Positions 13,503 through 24,963 are shown, counted from the first letter of the stretch. The stretch: 64,000 bases of DNA from Cinclus cinclus (GCF_963662255.1 NC_085051.1:50693101-50757100), one strand, 5' to 3'. Program-made: numbers and translations. The notes: generated by a model from the sequence alone, not told the origin.

Positions 13503-15110
13503 AACCTAGGTTGGAAAAGACCTTGAGAGTTCATCTTGTCAATCTGACCCAGAGCAGGACCAGCTATACCACATCAAACAGGACATATAGCTCCCTAAAA
13601 TTATTTCATGGGAGCTCTGTTACTTTCCTAGGCAACTTACCTCAGTGCTTTATGGCTTTTACAATAGAAAAAGTTTTTTATTCTAATGTCTAACCTGAAT
13701 GAGAATCTTTGTTGATACAATTTAAACAGAATTTAATGTTCCAGCTGAGGCACTTCAATGCTGAATAGGGTGGTTGGATTTCTTCATACATTTTCAGGAT
13801 TATTTATCCATTGTGTTATATTGCTTGCTTTTTCCACTCTGCATAACACAGCCCCATGTTTGGTCTGTGGTCTACCCTCAATCAAGCTATTTCCTAATCA
13901 GTTATTACCCACCTTCCTGCAGATAATTCCTATCTAAATGTAGTCCCCTGTACTGGTTCTTAGTATATTTTATCTTGCTTTTAAAGATAGCTCCTTCAAG
14001 CTGACAAGATTTCTGAATAAAATTATCTACTTATTGGCTAGTACAGTTGCAGAGCTACCAATCTGCCATCAGCACATTTACTGAGTATGTCTCCTGCTTC
14101 CTTCTTCAGTCACTAATAAGAACATGGATTGCAGTGGGACTAAGGTGGAATATGTGAGGAATCATATTTCATACCTACTTCCATTTTGTGCCACTGTTTA
14201 TGTATGGTTACCTCAGCAGTCTTACACCTGTTTGAACAGGTGTAGTGGGGTCAGCAAAACTGTGTTTCCTCATTTGCTTCTAAGAGTGTCATGAGTGTGC
14301 AGAAAGCCTTATGAAAATTGAGTTAAACAACATCAACACCCTTTCCCCTGTCCACAGCACAATACAGGCATGGGAAGAACTAAGCTGATTTGACAGACTT
14401 TGTTCTTACAATGAAAACTGAATGCTACCCACTTCCCTTTTATTACATGGGCACTCATGACATTTTTATGTCTAAAAAATTCTAAACTTTGGAGCAGAAA
14501 TTTAATTTAATGAACTGACCAATAATCTACTACTCTCTTTTCCCAATTTAAAATACAGATCCCATGTTTTCCTACTTCTGATCCTCTGACATATTAAACA
14601 TCCAATCACTCAGAGATTTAATCACTCTACCCTTTAAGCATCATAGGATGAAGTTAATACATCTAGCTAATTTAAAATAAAACATTGATTGCAGTACAAC
14701 TAAGAGATGGATCAAACTGCAGAACTAATTGATCTTAGTAGCTACCACCTATTTGCTGGATTAATTTTCAGCTGGACCAGTTCCCCATCCAGACCTCTGC
14801 ATACCATTACAAATCACTGCAACTGAGGGATGAAGGAAAGCAGTGAAGGGGTGGGAGTGGAGTGAAGCAAGGAAGGTGTAACTAAATTTTTCAGCAATAG
14901 GATTGTCCCAATATTTTTGTTGAAATACAGCTGTAGTGAAGACAGATACAAAAAAGTCATCAATCACTTGTACATTGCTCACGTCATCTGTCATCAATTG
15001 CCTTGTGCCCCTGAGTACTGAACCAGCACTCTCCTGGCCTTCCTCCTATGCATTTGTAGCATGACATCTTGTAACCTACTGTCCCTGCTTAGATCTTATT
15101 TTGTGGGTTT
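13503..15110 (-). mobile_element. Ancient CR1 LINE, decayed, about 1.6 kb
   Basis: Read as the reverse complement of a CR1. The left end carries the 3'-terminal signature (AGGTTGGAAAAGACCTT). Further in come the stretches AGTTAAACAACATCAACACC, GATTTGACAGACTTTGTTC and GTGAAGACAGATACAAAAAA GTCAT, in the order expected for the 3' part of the reverse-transcriptase region on the minus strand. Many substitutions and small indels leave no usable reading frame. The right limit is uncertain and could reach about 15.25 kb. CR1 is the dominant LINE of birds, which supports the assignment of the host. Confidence 0.7.
14223..14244. repeat. Palindrome with two CACCTG E-boxes
   Basis: Ten-base perfect arms (TACACCTGTT and AACAGGTGTA) flank a 2-base centre. 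Each arm contains CACCTG/CAGGTG, the ZEB/Snail-type E-box. It lies within the decayed CR1. Confidence 0.7.
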
Positions 15111-18100
15111 TTCTTTCTGATTTTTTTTTTCTTTCTGATTCTGCCATTCATCTCTAACCCTGAACAGTTCAATCCCTTTCCACACACTTTCCCCTGGCCA
15201 GGTCAGAAAGGGGCTTGTGATGAAGCCAGGAACTTTATTACTACACTTTCTCTCCTTCCTCTACACTGGCAGAAATTCAGTTTCTGTGTTCCAAAGGAAA
15301 ACATGCAGAGATGGAAAAAAACCTGGGTTTCAGACTTCGTATGCTGTATTGCCTAATTTCACATGGAAAAAAATGGTGAATGAATGACAGAGCAAACACT
15401 CTTCATCAGACAAATGGAAAACATAAAAAATGCTAAATCATATCAAGACTGTCCCTTACTGCTTCAATATGAAGTAACTTCAAGTAGAATGTAGCCCATG
15501 GAGGACATGAGCAAAAGAGAAAATTACATTTTTTCCTCCAGCCCTTCAGCAGTTCTGATATGCTCAGCAGAGCTGAATGTAAACAGATATTTTGCTCTGC
15601 TTCTGGCCTCTAATTGCATAATTTTCCACAAGTTCACATCTACAACAGCTGAAAATCATGAATCACATTTATTCTTTTCCAGCATAAAGTATTATTTATT
15701 CCTTACTCTTGGATAACCATAAAATTACATTTAATGGCATTTAATGGCATTTGTGAAGTTGGAAAAATGTCCTTTGCCACAGTCTTATGTGGGTTCTCTT
15801 TAAAACATCTTACTTATCTGAAATGAATGCCATTAACTTCTTTGAAGTGTCGTTATTTCCTTAATTGGGCATACAACAATAAATTGCATCAGTATTGCAA
15901 AACTCTTTTTCTCCTGCTGAAATGACTGCTGAATAAAAAATCATCTACTGATGTTTTGAAATGAAAGATGTCATGAAAGAATAAGAAGATATTATGGATG
16001 TTTAAATCTGACAAATCTGGACCCAGAGGTTTGACTTTGCCAAAAGACTGTTTCATTGAATGGAGTCTCTGATGAGCATTAAGCAGCTAGGTTGCTCGTA
16101 ATTATTTCTGTGTATAGTGCCACAAAACTATATAAGACTTCTAATAAATAGAAAGGAATGAAACCAAGAATTCAACTGAAGCTGATGGTGCTCTGTGAGG
16201 TTAAATATCAAGAGTTGGCCCTTGACCTATTCTACCCACCCCTTAGTTTAGAGAAACTCATCCACCTAAATATGGGAATCTTTGTCTGAAGGGATGGTTG
16301 GGGCAGAAGATGCAAAATTCTTCAGTGCAAGATTTCTCAGACATCTCTAAAATATACCACAAGCTGGTTATGGCCAAAACATTCTTTAAACAGTGACTGA
16401 TATTTTAAAAAAGAGCTGTTTAAGAGGAAGAATGCAAAGGAAAAGGTGACAGACCCTTGCATATCAGGGTTGCAGGCTGATGTTTAGAGCAAGAACTTAG
16501 CTTGGACTGCATGGAGGTCACAGAGTGCCTTGGCAACTCCCAGCTCTTCATCAGTCAGTGCACACTGCAGGAGTTTTATGTTCCTAATTCTCTTGTTCAT
16601 GGCTGCATCTGCTTGTATAATTCATGGCGCACAATACTTATTTTTCTTTTGAGATTTGCTCTGTTATTTATTCTAGCATTTATTCTGTCAGAAAGTGGTG
16701 GAACAATGAGGGGTTGGTTATATGGCATCAAAAAGTTGAAAAGAACTTGTCTTTTTGCCCTTTTTTTTTTCTTGAATTATGACTGCTAATGAAAAAAACA
16801 TTTAGCTTTTCTTCTTTCAGTTATCTGTAGCTCTGGTTTTCTCTTGGTTCTTTGAAAGCTTGAGAGAGAAATGTCAGGTGGTGAAATACTTAAAAATTAA
16901 AGGCTGCATCAGGAAACGTTTTTAAAATTAGGTAACTTGGTATCTGAGACAAATATACGATTGTTCTTCATGCTTGGATGGCTGGCAGCCAGGCAGCAGG
17001 GCCTGGGCTGTTTCTCAAGGCTTCATTCAAACACTGTCATTATTGCCCCTATTACTTTTTCCTCTGTCCAGGACTCTCTTGAATGCCACCACCAAACAGA
17101 AGAATGCCACGCATGGCTTACCCTGAGGAGGATTAGTAATCCTACACCTTGCACTGGCTGGCAGAGGTGTTTTAAGAACAACCAGAATTCTTTTCCCAAA
17201 GCCAGATATTTTATTACTGTATGGACTTGAGCCTGCCATGTAAACTCTAATGCCTATTTGTGTTTCTGGGTAATTCAGTGAAGGCTTCTTTGGTTCAACC
17301 ACTTCCTTTCTTGCATTTTCTTTTTCATTTCATGTGTTCAAAGGAGTTAAAAAGTGAAATTTATCTAAAATTCTGGATGCACTTGCTATGAACCTGCAGA
17401 AATTACTTTGAACATTTAACACAGAACTGCTTTGAACACATTGTGGGCCTTGGGTGATTGCACAGACCAGAACAAAAAAAAAAGTCTCTTCCAAGGCAAA
17501 TGCTGTTCCAAAGTAAATTTAAAAAGTTTAATTCAGAACTATAGTTACCCACAAAAATAAAAGCTACAGCTCATGCTGGAAATCAGTGTAAAGTAATCTT
17601 GAAATTTGTAGGAAAGGATTATTTCCTTTTGCTTCTTTCTCCAGCCAGCCAAGCTGAGGTTAGCTGATGATTTAACTGTTTCCTTCCACCCCCAGGGTTG
17701 TGTTCTTGGGATCTTGAACTGGTAAAGCAGAAATACACTGAAGCAGCAAAAATAGAGGGGGGATGAAGGTCTCAGTGTAGGTGGTCTTGGGGTCTGTAAG
17801 ATATCAAAGGAATCTGCAAGTGCAGTGGATTGGAATTCCTGCCTAGCCCTTGTAGGTCACACTGCAATCCACCCTCCTGTTCTTCCACCCACTCAAGGAA
17901 AGCTCATGAAAATTCAGTGAGTTTGAACCAGTGGAGATGGTATGGACACCTGCAGAGAAAACCCACACCATACAAATGAAATAATGTCTTCTTTCTTCTC
18001 CTACTTCTTTTGGCATATTTAATATTATATTTGGTGAAAGATACAGGGGCATGAAAAACAAAAGTTGAAGTTAAGTTAGTTGAAGTGGTAAATGGGCTTA

Positions 18101-18155
18101 TGTGATGACAGGAGTTAAAATTACAGGTAGACTCTCTGCAGTTACTTCCTATGAC

Positions 18156-18189
18156 TTATTTAATAGCATTATTTAATGCTATTAAATAA
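18156..18189. repeat. Perfect 15-bp inverted repeat (hairpin) with flanking direct repeat
   Basis: Arms TTATTTAATAGCATT (18156-18170) and AATGCTATTAAATAA (18175-18189) pair perfectly around a 4-base loop ATTT. The 13-mer TGACTTATTTAAT occurs at 18152-18164 and again at 18190-18202, so the left flank plus part of the arm is repeated just after the hairpin. Confidence 0.9.
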
Positions 18190-20933
18190 TGACTTATTTA
18201 ATTTTTAAAAATTAATTTTTCCAATAAATCATTCACTAAAAGAAAGCACAACATATTAAATCACTAGAATAAATACAATATTTTTTTCATCTATTTCTCA
18301 GAAGATATTTGCCATCGTTCATTTTCCCTATCTGGGCAAATTTCCAGTAAGATAACTGTAAATGTATAAAGTGCCATAAATGAGGTTGTCTAGCCCCTTC
18401 TAACATTAATATATTGAACCAACATGGCACTTTGTCTTATCCATACATTTTTATGCGTGCTTTGTTATCTATGGGGCTGACAGAAATTCTCCTGGTACGC
18501 ATCAGTTCCCACAAGATGCCCTTGATTGTGCTGGATCCCAAAAATAGTGAAACAGTGACAAAGGAAGGTGGGAAATTTGGAATATCAGTTCTGGTAAAGC
18601 ACAAGTTTAAACCACCATCCTACTGGCCAGGGATTATAAAATAGAGTGCTGAGATCCTTCTCACTCATCATAGGCACTGTGGGTACCTGTTTGGAGAAGA
18701 GAGAGACTTCTTTCTCACAGTGTAGCTGATGTATCCTTTGGACATACGTCCTGTTTTGTACTTCTGGGCTTTATACATTCATGTGAATTGTTACAGTCTA
18801 GTTAAAATGCTCCTTCTAAAAAGTGAACAGAATGGGAACTGTAGAACTACTTTGTTTAAAAATGGTAATTTTTGTGTACACCTTAAATTATTAGCCTGCT
18901 ATGCGGTTATTTAAATATAATTTTAAAGAAATATGTCCATATTATAGCTTACTCTAGTCTCATTCTTTTCTAACATAATTCAGAAGGTGTAGATTTATAT
19001 AGCTGTGGCTTTGTATAAGTCAGACATTAAATTTTAACAAAATATTTAAATATATGCATAAAATATCTCTGGAATATATACTGTCACAGTTACATCTTTA
19101 TAATCATAGCATAGAAATTGAAACAAAACTACTGATCTCAGCCATGTGCAGAAGGGTGTCAGCGTGCTGCAAGCCACACAAAACATCGCTTCTTCATATT
19201 TGCTGAAATCATTTCCCAATACCTACATTCTGGGGGCTCCCTGAGGTTCCAGTAGGTACAGGAAAGATCCTTCTGCTGGGAGGGAATTCCCCCTGGAGAG
19301 TGACACAGACCTGTAGGGATGACCCTCCTGTGTCCTGGATGGTGAACTGGTGAACCCATGCCAAAACTATTGTACCTGAAACCAGAGATGCCCCTCTCAT
19401 GGGAGGTAAGATTTGTGCCCCTGGGTACATAGATCTCAAAGAGCTCTGCTAGCAGAAGCTTTCAGCCTCTACTGAGGGCTGAAGCCACCAAAAATAGGGT
19501 TATGGAACTGAGTTATAACTGAAAACTTCTAAGGAGTAATTTTGAAGAGTGGATGGATAATTTTGTGTGATGCCATCCATCACTGCGCCTCTTCACATCA
19601 ATCCCACAGAGTATTAATATCTCAGAAATGCTGTTCCCATCTGCAGATTGCAATGGAATATGGAACAGGAGTTGCATTCCTGTGCATCTATAGTACATTT
19701 TGCTTCTCATCAGTTTTAAGTCACAATGTCACAGCTGTGGATGTAGCAAGCCTGCACTTTGCCATTACATACTTTGACATGCATTGAACCCAGCATGTTA
19801 GGGGGCAAAAAGAGTGATATTTCTACTGCAGGCACTTTGCTTGAAAGTATTTCATAACAAACCATACAAGTAGTATCTTCAGTGTTTACAGGCAGGGTAT
19901 TCTCAGTAGACTCATATTGCAGTTGGTGCAATAACTGGTAGTTACTCTGTTTTGATTCTGTCACAGACTTCCCAGCATTACTTTGGCTGTGTCATGTTTT
20001 TCTTCCCGTTTTCCAAACAAGCAAATAAAGCCAACATTTATTTCAAAAAGGTGGTGCAAATCTGAAAGCATCAGTGTTTGCTGAGCAGCCTTCCATCTTT
20101 GAATAGGAAGAGTCATACATGCAGAAAGCATTATTCATTTCATCTTCAAAGTCTTCTCTTTGTATTTACAAATTAACCAATCTGCAAAGCAATATTTTTT
20201 TCCTGTGCAGTGTAATTAAGACTATTCTTATTAATTATAGGGAAACTTCCATAATTCCAATATATGTAGTTCAAAACAACATGATATATACAGACATATT
20301 GCGACATATTTTCATTTGGATTGTTAAACCTGCATACTTTGATGGTTTCATCCCACATTTGCTATACTGTATTTTTAATGTGCTCAGACTGTGCTAGTAT
20401 AATGGTGATCCTCCTCTTATACCCCATCTTTCCCACATGCATGAAGTCTGCTTTGTAGTGACATTCATGAAGCTCCCTGCTGTGACTGAAACACTGCAGT
20501 CCTGCTATTTAGAATGAATGATTATTCCAGTGGTTGAAGTGTTCTCACAAAGGAGACTGGGCAGCAAGGCGCTTCTTCCTTTCCTACCACACTAGGAGAG
20601 GAAATCCTTATTTGAGCCTATGATGGGATCCTGACAGCCAATACCTGGAGACAGCCTTAGCAGTGAGAAAAAAGCCACTTTTGAAGAATGAAAATAATGT
20701 ATTCACCACATAAAATTCTCTTTAAAAGCACAAACATTCCTGCTGCTTTCTGAACAGAAAAGGAAAACAAACATTTTTTTAAATTTAAAAATCAGGATTT
20801 CATCCAGTCTCAGGAAGCTAAATCCAAAACTTAACCCCAGAGCCTCTCTCCTAAGTGCTGATCTCATCCTGCTAGTGCCTAAACCAGGCATTGGCTCTTC
20901 CTATTCCAGTCTCTTGCTGTGTGCAGCTTGCTC

Positions 20934-20951
20934 CTGCTGCTGCTGCTGCTG
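20934..20951. repeat. CTG trinucleotide run, 6 copies
   Basis: Six perfect CTG units in non-coding DNA. Confidence 0.9.
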
Positions 20952-21960
20952 CCACTGGGAGTTGTGCTGCTCAGCCCTGGTCCCCAGCTTCTGTTATAAC
21001 ACTGTGTCCTCCAACACTGAGGCAGGGCACTGTGCCTGTGCTATGATGCCAGCTTCTAACTGGCATCTAACTCTAAGTGCTGGGGACGAACAGCTGGAAA
21101 AGATGCCCACTTCTTTGGTTCTGAATGAGAGGATTCAGGGAGAAGCACACATGTGGTACCTTGTGTTTTGGCTTGAAGTCTGGGCCCAGGCACCCAGTGT
21201 TGCAGTGCTTCAGCTTTTTAATGGATGAAACTTCTGACTCATGGAGGAAAAGCAAAACTTGAACAAACATACAATTTGAAAGATTCCAGGCTCAAGCAGA
21301 GGCCAACTGCTGCATTAAGTAACACTGTGAATGGTGAAACAGACTCTTGCATGTTAAATGGAAACATAGTGAGCTACAGAAATGAGCTCAGCTCCCTTTG
21401 ATCACACTGCAGTAAACGTGACCTATCAAATGATTGCTAAAGAGCTTGAGGGGATCTTCAAAAGTTAGTCATGGTAAAATAGATGGTATAATTATATCCA
21501 CTGATAAATTTTAGCAAAACTAGCACATTTGCTGATGGTGCTAGATGCTTTGCCTGATGAAGATTTCTGCAGTTACAATGTATGTTCAGTGAGCACAGCA
21601 GCCATCCAAGCTTCCCTGATCTGTTCAGCAGACAGGCTTTGCACTGACCTGAAAGAAAAGCCCTCCAGCCTCTGTGGTGAACTGAACCTTCACCTCCTGT
21701 AAACTCTGCACAGAAGGGCTCACAGCACCTGGTGCCATCAGCAGCTCTGCACAGCGGGCTTTGCCACTGACAGCCAAATCCCAGCGTCCTTCCCTTAGCG
21801 AGTGCCATCACCTCTCCCCCCGCACAAGCCTGCTGGAAGCAGTGGCATTCAGCAGAGACGCAGGGGGCAGCTATAACGGGGAGGCTGTCCAAGCTCCCAC
21901 CACATGGTGAAAACAGACTGATCCTGTTTTCAGGAAGGGATAAAGTGAGCATCAAAATTT

Positions 21961-22024
21961 TCAGGAGCTGGACTTCGATGATCCTAGCAAACCCCTCCCA
22001 ACTCAGAATAATCTGTGATTTGGT
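21961..22024 (+). mobile_element. CR1 LINE 3'-end fragment
   Basis: GGAGCTGGACTTCGATGATC, then CCCCTCCCAACTCAGAATAA and TCTGTGATT, is the usual 3' terminus of an avian CR1 in sense orientation. The part upstream is too decayed to follow, so the element is either short (5' truncated, as most CR1 copies are) or very old. Confidence 0.8.
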
Positions 22025-23445
22025 GATATTTGACTACAGCCTGTTAACAGGGAGTGAAAGCAAGACTTCTTTGTCCTAGCATTGGAGTATATTAACTCCT
22101 GAAAATTCAGTGAGGGATGGGTGAAAACTCTTTTATTCTCACTTAGATAACAGTCATTCGCATTACACTACTCAAGTCAATCAAAAGTTTAATCATTAGC
22201 TATGAAATACAGCTTTCAAAAACGTAACATCATACAGTTTCTGACTGCCAGCAGTCAGTGTGCACAAGTGTACAGCAACAAATCCTTTCCCAATACACCA
22301 GCCCCACTGGACTGTACTGCTCAGGATGCCACATTCCCACCTTTATGGTTTCACACTTACCAAAGAACTGGCTTTGAAATGTAATAATGATGAAAGGCTA
22401 CAGTATACTGAAAAGTGGACAACTAATTTTTTTTGTTGTTGTTTCACCATACCAGAATTCCCAGAGACACATTAGTGCATCCTTCTAATCCATTGTTCCA
22501 TTGTTCCCACAGCCAGACAGAATTTCTTTTTCACTTCGTGCCTTGTGGTGCAGTTTAGTATAATCAGATTGTAACAGGTCTCAAAATCATTAAATTATGA
22601 AAGTGTTTCCCTTTTCTAACCCTTGCTCTCAGAGTATAATGGCATCATAACAGCATCTGGAGACTGGAGCCGAGACCATTTTCTGTCACTGTCTCTGAGC
22701 TGATTTGCAGCATGCTGAGCTGAAAGGCTTCACACACACCTTCACCATTAATTTCAGTGGGAAATATACTGTAAGGTTTTACATGTTGTATCTCTTTTTA
22801 ATAACAGATTAGATTTGAGTTTCTAAGTGACTTTTGATTTCTACTCTCTGAAACTGAGCTGCATTGCCTCTTTCTGGCCTTTCTCCTACTTTGGAAAATC
22901 TTATAAAAATTACTGGGCATTACTTTCATTATCTCTGTAGCAATCTCACTGACCACACAGTTTTTACTACAAACAATACTTTTAAATAGCATAGGTTTCA
23001 TATTTTTATTTCCCAAAACTTACATATCAGGAGATAGAGGTTACAGTAACATTGACATCTCATGGTGAGCACACCTCTTGTCTCAAGATGGTGGATAATA
23101 AGCATATTAAAACACTTCTCAACCTCAAAAATAATAACCACATGATGAAAATAACATTTTAAAATAAAGGAAATTATTAATCAAAACTTTTACTGAAAAT
23201 GAGCTTCATTTTTCTATTGTTGCAACTTGTCTGCCAAAAATCCCATATATGCGTACAATGCTTAAGAATAATGTAGCATCTTTGAAATGTTTGATGGTTT
23301 ATGAATTAAAAGGTTATGAGAAAACCTAAGGGCTCTGTGTTAAATTTAAAGATGAGAAAGAATCATGACTCATTTAAAGCACTAAGAAAAACTATATGCT
23401 TTTGTATTTTTGAAGTGTTTTCTTTTATTTTTTAAATCTCTGGGG

Positions 23446-23471
23446 TTTTTTTGTTTTTTTTTTTTTTTTTT
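23446..23471. repeat. T tract
   Basis: A run of 26 bases, all T except one G. Confidence 0.95.
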
Positions 23472-23704
23472 AATACATCATTAAACTACCACAATTTTCT
23501 GTTATTTATAGCCCGTTGCTATAAAATGCAGTTATTTTTGTCTGATACAATTTAAGCACATCAGGCTGGGTAAGAGCTTGTGCTGGAGATGACTTCAACT
23601 CTACCAGTATTGGCACTGGCAATTCAGGAGGGAGCACTTTTCACTCCACTTTAACATGGAACTTATATCTCTGCCTAATTTTACAGCATACTTTTGTGCT
23701 TGCA

Positions 23705-23885
23705 CTGCCATGGTTTAGTGGTTGGTGAGAAGACTCACATATACTAAACCCACACTATAAATGGATCCGCATGGTGGAACTGCCTTGCAAAAAGCTCCTG
23801 GAAGGACTGGGGTCTGAAGACATGATGTGTTAAGTGCTTCGGCATTTTTCAAGATGAAAGGTGCTATAGATATGCAATGAACTAT
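23705..23885 (+). mobile_element. MIR-like SINE remnant
   Basis: A MIR-like head (TGGTTTAGTGGTTGGTGAGA at 23711) and a MIR-like tail (TTAAGTGCTTCGG, then AAGATGAAAGGTGCTATAGA and TATGCAATGA, ending near 23880) occur in the right order and spacing, with a poorly matching middle. It sits about 400 bp before the EML1 CpG island. Confidence 0.5.
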
Positions 23886-24464
23886 TTCCCTTGTGTCCCT
23901 TGAGGAGCTTGAACTAAAAATGTCTTTCAGTCACTGGACACTCCAACATCCTTTAGCACAGAAATTGAAGCCCAAAATGTATAAAATTATTTTACAATAT
24001 TACTAGCCACCAGTTTTGAACCACTACCTTCAACTCACCCTGAATGGGCATTATGAACGTACCCAGATAAAAACATGCTAAACAGTTAACATGTATTGGG
24101 AAAGTGTATCACTCTTCAAACTACACAGTTTAAACTGTATAAAATGGCATACGGAATCAGTGTGTGTAATTCTTTTTGGTTTGGTAAGAGAGTATCAATT
24201 ACAACGTTATCGTGACAGCTCCGTCCTGTAGCCAGGAGAATCGCCACTGAGATCAGTGGAGGGCATGAGGTGCAACTACAGGCAGGCTGTTGCTTCAGCG
24301 GAAGAAACGAGAGGAGCGTCGGATAAGGCAACCGAGCGCTGAGGCAGCAGGGAGGGATGCTGAGGCTGTGTACGCGGGGCTCCCCGGCTGCACAGCTGCC
24401 ACCGCAAAACCCCTGCCCCGCACGCAGGGACGCTCCGGCCCTAATTGTGCCTACGGTCCTACCT

Positions 24465-24478
24465 GGGGGTTAACCCCC
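24465..24478. repeat. GC-rich palindrome in the CpG island
   Basis: GGGGGTTAACCCCC is a perfect 14-bp palindrome. Pairing continues outward to 24461-24482 with a single G/T mismatch. No established binding factor is obvious for it. Confidence 0.6.
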
Positions 24479-24682
24479 GGGTCGCGGGCGGGCACGTCCC
24501 GCAGCAGGGCCGGGCGGTGTCCCTGCTCCACCTCGGCCTGGTCGGGCCCGGCGGCGCGGCAGGGGGACCCCGCGGCTCGTCCTTCCCTCGGCCGCGGCCC
24601 GGAGCCGGCGGGGACGCCGAGGACAGGGGGCCGAAGGACGCTGCTCCCCGCTCGTCCTGCCGCCCCGGGTCCCCCCGCCTCC

Positions 24683-24717
24683 CGTGCCGTGCCGTGCCGT
24701 GCCGTGCCGTGCCGTGC
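24683..24717. repeat. CGTGC pentanucleotide repeat, 7 copies
   Basis: Seven perfect head-to-tail copies of CGTGC lie in the CpG island, about 250 bp before the EML1 start codon. Each unit carries one CpG. The tract could be length-variable between individuals and may be part of the 5' leader if transcription starts upstream. Confidence 0.9.
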
Positions 24718-24775
24718 GGTGACGGCGGCCGCCCCGCCCCGGCCCGCCCCGCGGGTCTCCCCCCAGCCTCGGCGG

Positions 24776-24795
24776 CGGAGCGGAGCGGAGCGGAG
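24776..24795. repeat. CGGAG pentanucleotide repeat, 4 copies
   Basis: Four perfect copies of CGGAG lie about 60 bp after the CGTGC tract, between it and the X-box, in the likely EML1 leader or core promoter. Confidence 0.85.
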
Positions 24796-24824
24796 CGGCC
24801 GCCGCCCCAGCCGCGGCGGAGTGA

Positions 24825-24849
24825 ATGGGTTGCCATGGCAACTGAGTGA
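24825..24849 (+). other. Two overlapping tiny upstream ORFs in the EML1 leader
   Basis: One ATG at 24825 opens a six-codon ORF ending at TGA 24843-24845. A second ATG at 24835 opens a four-codon ORF ending at TGA 24847-24849; this second one is in frame with the EML1 start. Both sit on top of the X-box palindrome. The in-frame TGA at 24847 also shows that EML1 cannot be extended upstream in this exon, supporting the ATG at 24964. They matter only if transcription begins upstream of 24825, which is unknown. Confidence 0.5.
24829..24842. promoter_or_regulatory. RFX-type X-box palindrome
   Basis: The sequence GTTGCCATGGCAAC is a perfect 14-bp palindrome and matches the full X-box bound by RFX transcription factors (two GTTRCC-type half sites in inverted orientation). 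It ends 121 bp before the EML1 ATG, inside the CpG island. RFX2/RFX3 drive genes of cilia; EML1 has been linked to microtubules, spindle orientation and primary cilium formation in neural progenitors, so the site makes biological sense. Occupancy is an inference. Confidence 0.75.
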
Positions 24850-24963
24850 GGCAGGCAGCGAGGCCGCCGCGGCCCCAGCCGCCTCCGCTCCGCAGCGTGT
24901 GGGCGAGCAGGCAGCGGGCGGCCGCCGGGACAGCCGAGGGGACGCCGGGAGCGCAGCGGCAGG

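Larger units (their letters stand above)
15176..21960. other. Upstream intergenic DNA, no gene seen
   Basis: Non-coding by appearance. It holds a perfect hairpin at 18156-18189, a short CTG run at 20934-20951 and a 165-codon antisense open frame at 21458-21955 that resembles no known protein. Nothing else is recognised. Confidence 0.6.
22030..24289. other. Proximal upstream region of EML1
   Basis: AT-rich DNA up to the CpG island, with a T tract at 23446-23471 and a MIR-like remnant at about 23.71-23.88 kb. No gene is seen. Confidence 0.6.

Noticed and set aside
21458..21955. Antisense open frame of 165 codons, Cys-rich
   Set aside because: It is the longest frame outside the CpG island but resembles no protein I know and has no nearby promoter or splice support. 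A single frame of this size is expected by chance in 64 kb.
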